A stretch of DNA of 64,000 nucleotides from Ascidiimonas aurantiaca (GTDB taxonomy: Bacteria; Bacteroidota; Bacteroidia; Flavobacteriales; Flavobacteriaceae), in NCBI RefSeq assembly GCF_037646345.1, contig NZ_JBBEWR010000003.1, forward strand, positions 1 to 64,000, written 5' to 3'. Every line of letters starts with the position of its first letter. Within the stretch, counting starts at the first letter, position 1. A model generated the notes under the pieces. The model ran no database searches, had not been told where the DNA came from, and saw only the letters and a program-made list of their open reading frames with translations. Position numbers and translations under genes: made by a program. This document shows positions 60,590 to 64,000 of the stretch, in pieces.

Positions 60590-62386
60590 ATGAAGCACAT
60601 ACGTAATTTTTGTATTATTGCTCATATTGACCACGGTAAAAGTACCCTGGCCGACAGGCTTTTGGATTTCACGGGTTCGGTTACCGAGAGGGAGAAACAG
60701 GATCAGTTATTAGATAACATGGATCTGGAGCGAGAGCGTGGCATCACCATTAAATCGCATGCCATACAAATGGAATATGAATATGAAGGCGAGCAGTATA
60801 TACTCAATTTGATAGATACCCCGGGCCATGTAGATTTCTCTTATGAGGTATCGCGTTCTATAGCTGCCTGCGAAGGTGCCCTTTTAGTGGTAGATGCTGC
60901 CCAGAGCATACAAGCACAAACCATTTCCAACTTGTATCTGGCACTCGAAAATGACCTGGAAATCATACCGGTACTCAACAAGGTAGATCTGCCCAGTGCA
61001 AACCCTGAAGAAGTTACTGATGATATTGTTGAGCTTCTGGGTTGTAAACCTGAAGAAGTAATTCCTGCCAGTGCCAAAACCGGGATAGGTATTGAGGCCA
61101 TTCTAACTGCGATTATTGAAAAAATACCTGCTCCCAAAGGAGATCCCAATGCACCATTACAAGCGTTAATTTTTGATTCGGTGTACAATCCGTTCCGAGG
61201 AGTTGAAACCTATTTTCGGGTAATGAACGGAGAAATTAGAAAGGGACAGAAAATACGGTTTTTTGCTACAAAAAAATCGTATGACGCAGATGAAATAGGT
61301 ACACTGAAACTTAAACAGGAGCCCAAACAGATTATTAGAACCGGAGATGTAGGCTATCTTATTACCGGTATAAAAGATGCCCGCGAAGTAAAAGTGGGTG
61401 ATACCGTAACAGATGCTGCCAAACCGTGTGAAACCCCCATTGCCGGCTTTGAAAACGTAAAACCTATGGTTTTCGCCGGTATTTATCCTGTAGATACAGA
61501 AGATTATGAAGAGCTTCGGTCTTCAATGGAAAAGTTACAGCTTAATGATGCCTCTCTGGTGTTTACCCCGGAAAGCTCTGCTGCCCTGGGCTTTGGTTTC
61601 CGATGCGGGTTTTTGGGTATGTTACACCTTGAGATCGTTCAGGAAAGGTTAGAACGTGAGTTTGAAATGACGGTGATCACTACCGTTCCTAATGTAAGTT
61701 ACCATGCCTACAGTAAAAAGGAGCCGGAAACCGTTATTTTGGTCAATAACCCTTCAGATCTCCCTGAACCATCTAAACTGGACAGGGTAGAAGAACCTTA
61801 TATAAAAGCTTCTATTATTACCAAGGCTGATTTTGTAGGGCCCGTAATGTCTCTATGCATTGAAAAAAGAGGAGAGATCAAAAACCAAAACTATCTTACT
61901 CCCGAAAGAGTAGAGCTTACATTTGATATGCCGCTGGCAGAAATTGTTTTTGATTTTTACGACCGCCTGAAAACGGTTTCCAAAGGCTATGCCTCTTTTG
62001 ATTATTCACCGGTAGGGATGCGGCCTTCCAAACTGGTAAAAGTAGATGTTTTAATAAACGCTAATTCTGTAGATGCGCTTTCTGCACTTATTCACACCGA
62101 TAATGCGTATAACATAGGTAAAAAAATGTGTGAAAAGCTACGTGAGCTTATTCCCAGACAACAATTTGATATTCCTATTCAAGCTGCTATTGGTGCTAAG
62201 ATCATTGCTCGTGAAACCATAAAAGCACTGCGTAAAGATGTTACGGCAAAATGTTATGGAGGTGATATTTCACGTAAGCGAAAACTGCTGGAAAAGCAGA
62301 AAAAAGGAAAAAAACGTATGCGACAGGTAGGCAATGTAGAAATACCGCAACAAGCGTTTATGGCTGTGTTAAAACTAAACGATTAA
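60590..62386 (+). CDS. lepA: Elongation factor 4 (LepA)
   Basis: 598 residues, normal size. GTPase motifs: G1 AHIDHGKSTL, G2 ERERGITIKSHA, G3 DTPGHVDF, G4 NKVDLP and G5 SAKTG. The C-terminal domain is typical of LepA (YASFDYSPVGMRPSKLVKVD, KMCEKLRELIPRQQFDIPIQ, RKRKLLEKQKKGKKRMRQVG). A ribosomal GTPase that back-translocates stalled ribosomes or aids subunit biogenesis. Transcribed alone with a TATATTTG box 29 bases upstream. Confidence 0.98.
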   Translation: MKHIRNFCIIAHIDHGKSTLADRLLDFTGSVTEREKQDQLLDNMDLERERGITIKSHAIQMEYEYEGEQYILNLIDTPGHVDFSYEVSRSIAACEGALLVVDAAQSIQAQTISNLYLALENDLEIIPVLNKVDLPSANPEEVTDDIVELLGCKPEEVIPASAKTGIGIEAILTAIIEKIPAPKGDPNAPLQALIFDSVYNPFRGVETYFRVMNGEIRKGQKIRFFATKKSYDADEIGTLKLKQEPKQIIRTGDVGYLITGIKDAREVKVGDTVTDAAKPCETPIAGFENVKPMVFAGIYPVDTEDYEELRSSMEKLQLNDASLVFTPESSAALGFGFRCGFLGMLHLEIVQERLEREFEMTVITTVPNVSYHAYSKKEPETVILVNNPSDLPEPSKLDRVEEPYIKASIITKADFVGPVMSLCIEKRGEIKNQNYLTPERVELTFDMPLAEIVFDFYDRLKTVSKGYASFDYSPVGMRPSKLVKVDVLINANSVDALSALIHTDNAYNIGKKMCEKLRELIPRQQFDIPIQAAIGAKIIARETIKALRKDVTAKCYGGDISRKRKLLEKQKKGKKRMRQVGNVEIPQQAFMAVLKLND

Positions 62387-62435
62387 CCTTATAAAAAGTT
62401 TTAATTTAGTACAGTATCGTACAAGGTGTTTTTTT

Positions 62436-64000
62436 CTATACTGAGCTTGTGGACATCGCTGTTGGTGTTTCTATAAGGTTTCTTGGTTTACCCAAATATA
62501 CTATCTTACTACCTTCGCCTATAGTAAAGCCGCTAGAGATACCGGCAATAATATGAAGTTCTCCCGAAGGGTCTTTTATAAATAACGGTATGGCCTCTTT
62601 TTCATAACCAAGCAACTCCATCTCTTCCTTGAAGTGTTCTTTGGATGTTAAAGGAACTTCATTGATCTTTGGATAATCACGTGCAACTTCCATTAAATTA
62701 ATATAATCGTCATTTTTGGAAAAGAGAATGGCTTCCGGAAGTTCCTGGGGGTTTTTCATTTCTTCAGGAGTAATTAACCGAAAAGAACCGTTTTCACCAA
62801 GCTGCTCCCTGAATCGCTCAATAGCGTGTTTATTTACTTCACCACTGCCGGTAAGGGCCATAAGATACCCTATATCACTCAATTCCAGATTATTCGTGAG
62901 ATCATCTGAAAAAATATTAGCTTCTTCTGATTCGAGACCCATTGCTCTTGCGTTTTCAACATTTTCACGATTACTGTCAATAAGTACCACATGACGGTTA
63001 TTTTTATGCAAATATTGAGCAATAACTCTTGAAAACTGAGAGGCCCCTACAAACAAAATACCTTTGGAATCTTTAAGAAACACTTTTAAAAGCTTGGCAA
63101 AACCACGCGCCGTAGTAGCATTGAGTAAAACGGTACCCAATACAATAGTAAAAACCAGTGGCGTAATATACTCTGCTCCCGGAACACCGCGCTGTACCAG
63201 TTTGGTTCCAAATAGCGAAGCAATACCGGCAGCTACAATACCCCTGGGCCCTACCCACCCTATAAACAATTTTTCATTGAACTTTAAAGAAGACCCTTGT
63301 GTACTTAAAAATACACCCAGGGGTCTTATAATGAAAACAATAATAGCAAAAAGTAGTACCGTTTTCCAGTTGTAAATAAGTACCAGGTCACTAATGTTTA
63401 TATTGGCCGCTAGTAATATAAAAAGGATGGAAATGAGTAAGACACTTAAGGATTCTTTAAAATACAGTAGTTCTTTGAGATTGGGTAAATTCATATTGCC
63501 CATAACCATTCCCATAACCACTACAGCCAATAAACCGGACTCATGTGCAAAAACATCAGACTCTACAAATACTAACAACACAATTGAAAGTGATACGACA
63601 TTAAGTAAGTAGTGGGGAATAAACTTTCTTTTTATGGCAAAAGCCAGAGCATGTGCAAATGTAAACCCAAAAGTAGTACCGAAAAGTAATATCTTTCCAA
63701 ACTCAATCAATGCTGTTTTAGTATAAGCCTGACCTTCACCAACACTTATAAACTCAAATACCAGTACGGCTACCAGAGCACCTATGGGATCAATCAGAAT
63801 ACCTTCCCATTTAAGAACCGCAGATACATCTTTGGGCAATGGTATATTTCGTAAAATAGGGGTAATTACCGTAGGGCCGGTTACAATAATAAGTGCCGAA
63901 AAGAGAAAGGCCATATCATAACTCAAATCAAAAATATAATGTGCCGCAATACCTGCACCAAAAAAAGTGATTACGGCTCCCAAAGTAATAAGTTTAGTAA
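62436..64000 (-). CDS. Cation:proton antiporter with a RCK/TrkA-N domain, 5' end outside window
   Basis: The frame runs to the window edge without a start; an apparent TTG/M at 63983 is internal because TKLITLGAVITFFG continues in frame. Residues up to about 315 are CPA-type antiporter helices (IDPIGALVAVLVFEF, WVGPRGIVAAGIASLF, VFTIVLGTVLLNATTARGFA). The C-terminal region has a Rossmann RCK/TrkA-N domain (ILFVGASQFSRVIAQYLHKN, HVVLIDSNRENVENARAMGL) followed by an RCK-C-like tail. It exchanges Na+ or K+ for H+ with NAD(H)-type gating. Fifty bases from the lepA stop, convergent. Confidence 0.9.
   Translation of the reverse strand, partial: TKLITLGAVITFFGAGIAAHYIFDLSYDMAFLFSALIIVTGPTVITPILRNIPLPKDVSAVLKWEGILIDPIGALVAVLVFEFISVGEGQAYTKTALIEFGKILLFGTTFGFTFAHALAFAIKRKFIPHYLLNVVSLSIVLLVFVESDVFAHESGLLAVVVMGMVMGNMNLPNLKELLYFKESLSVLLISILFILLAANINISDLVLIYNWKTVLLFAIIVFIIRPLGVFLSTQGSSLKFNEKLFIGWVGPRGIVAAGIASLFGTKLVQRGVPGAEYITPLVFTIVLGTVLLNATTARGFAKLLKVFLKDSKGILFVGASQFSRVIAQYLHKNNRHVVLIDSNRENVENARAMGLESEEANIFSDDLTNNLELSDIGYLMALTGSGEVNKHAIERFREQLGENGSFRLITPEEMKNPQELPEAILFSKNDDYINLMEVARDYPKINEVPLTSKEHFKEEMELLGYEKEAIPLFIKDPSGELHIIAGISSGFTIGEGSKIVYLGKPRNLIETPTAMSTSSV

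Overview
The window looks like a chromosomal segment from a Flavobacteriaceae-type Bacteroidota. The evidence is promoter-like TAnnTTTG (-7) boxes, A/T-rich leaders without Shine-Dalgarno sites, TTG/GTG starts, many TonB-type outer-membrane receptors, SusD-style CSxDDD lipoproteins, GLPGLI-family proteins, and a type II-C CRISPR-Cas system with a long (46 bp) repeat. No rRNA operon, transposase or integrase is visible; one tRNA (CAT anticodon) is present.

Layout. 1-3.7 kb: the 5' part of a giant secreted repeat protein (ten tandem 228-bp units) preceded by a tail-collar-domain protein. 4-9.1 kb: a dicarboxylate/amino-acid symporter, a decayed AraC regulator fragment, and a tail-anchored vWA protein. 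9.2-16 kb: a tight minus-strand operon (TonB receptor, DUF4876-like lipoprotein, DUF6850-like barrel, di-haem cytochrome c peroxidase). 16.2-24.8 kb: a hidden GG-leader peptide gene, tracrRNA, cas9-cas1-cas2, and a 34-repeat array transcribed leftwards into a terminator just before cas2.

26-37 kb and 50.8-54.6 kb: three copies of an unusual module made of a short secreted Cys-containing peptide, one or more GLPGLI proteins, and a large carboxypeptidase-regulatory-domain/beta-barrel outer-membrane protein. In several copies a stem-loop separates the peptide gene from the GLPGLI gene, suggesting the peptide is made in excess. A decayed 3' piece of cas2 is fused to the start of the second module's peptide gene. 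A perfect dyad upstream of the third module's peptide is nearly repeated upstream of a separate lanthipeptide-like precursor gene, next to a TPR-AraC-type regulator. This peptide/GLPGLI/receptor module with its shared operator is the best candidate here for an undescribed system.

37-47 kb: a DUF4157 (eCIS-core) HExxH protein with a YbjN/secretion-chaperone-like partner, a flippase fragment, a PAS/LOV-like protein, a PKD-LamG lipoprotein, an S33 peptidase, a barrel protein, and a lipoprotein with a possible thioester domain. 54.6-64 kb: housekeeping genes (tRNA, methylmalonyl-CoA epimerase, rbfA, a LolC/E-like permease, dusB, an outer-membrane receptor, lepA, and a cation/proton antiporter cut by the window end).

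All functional calls rest on reading motifs in the translated sequence; no database search was run.
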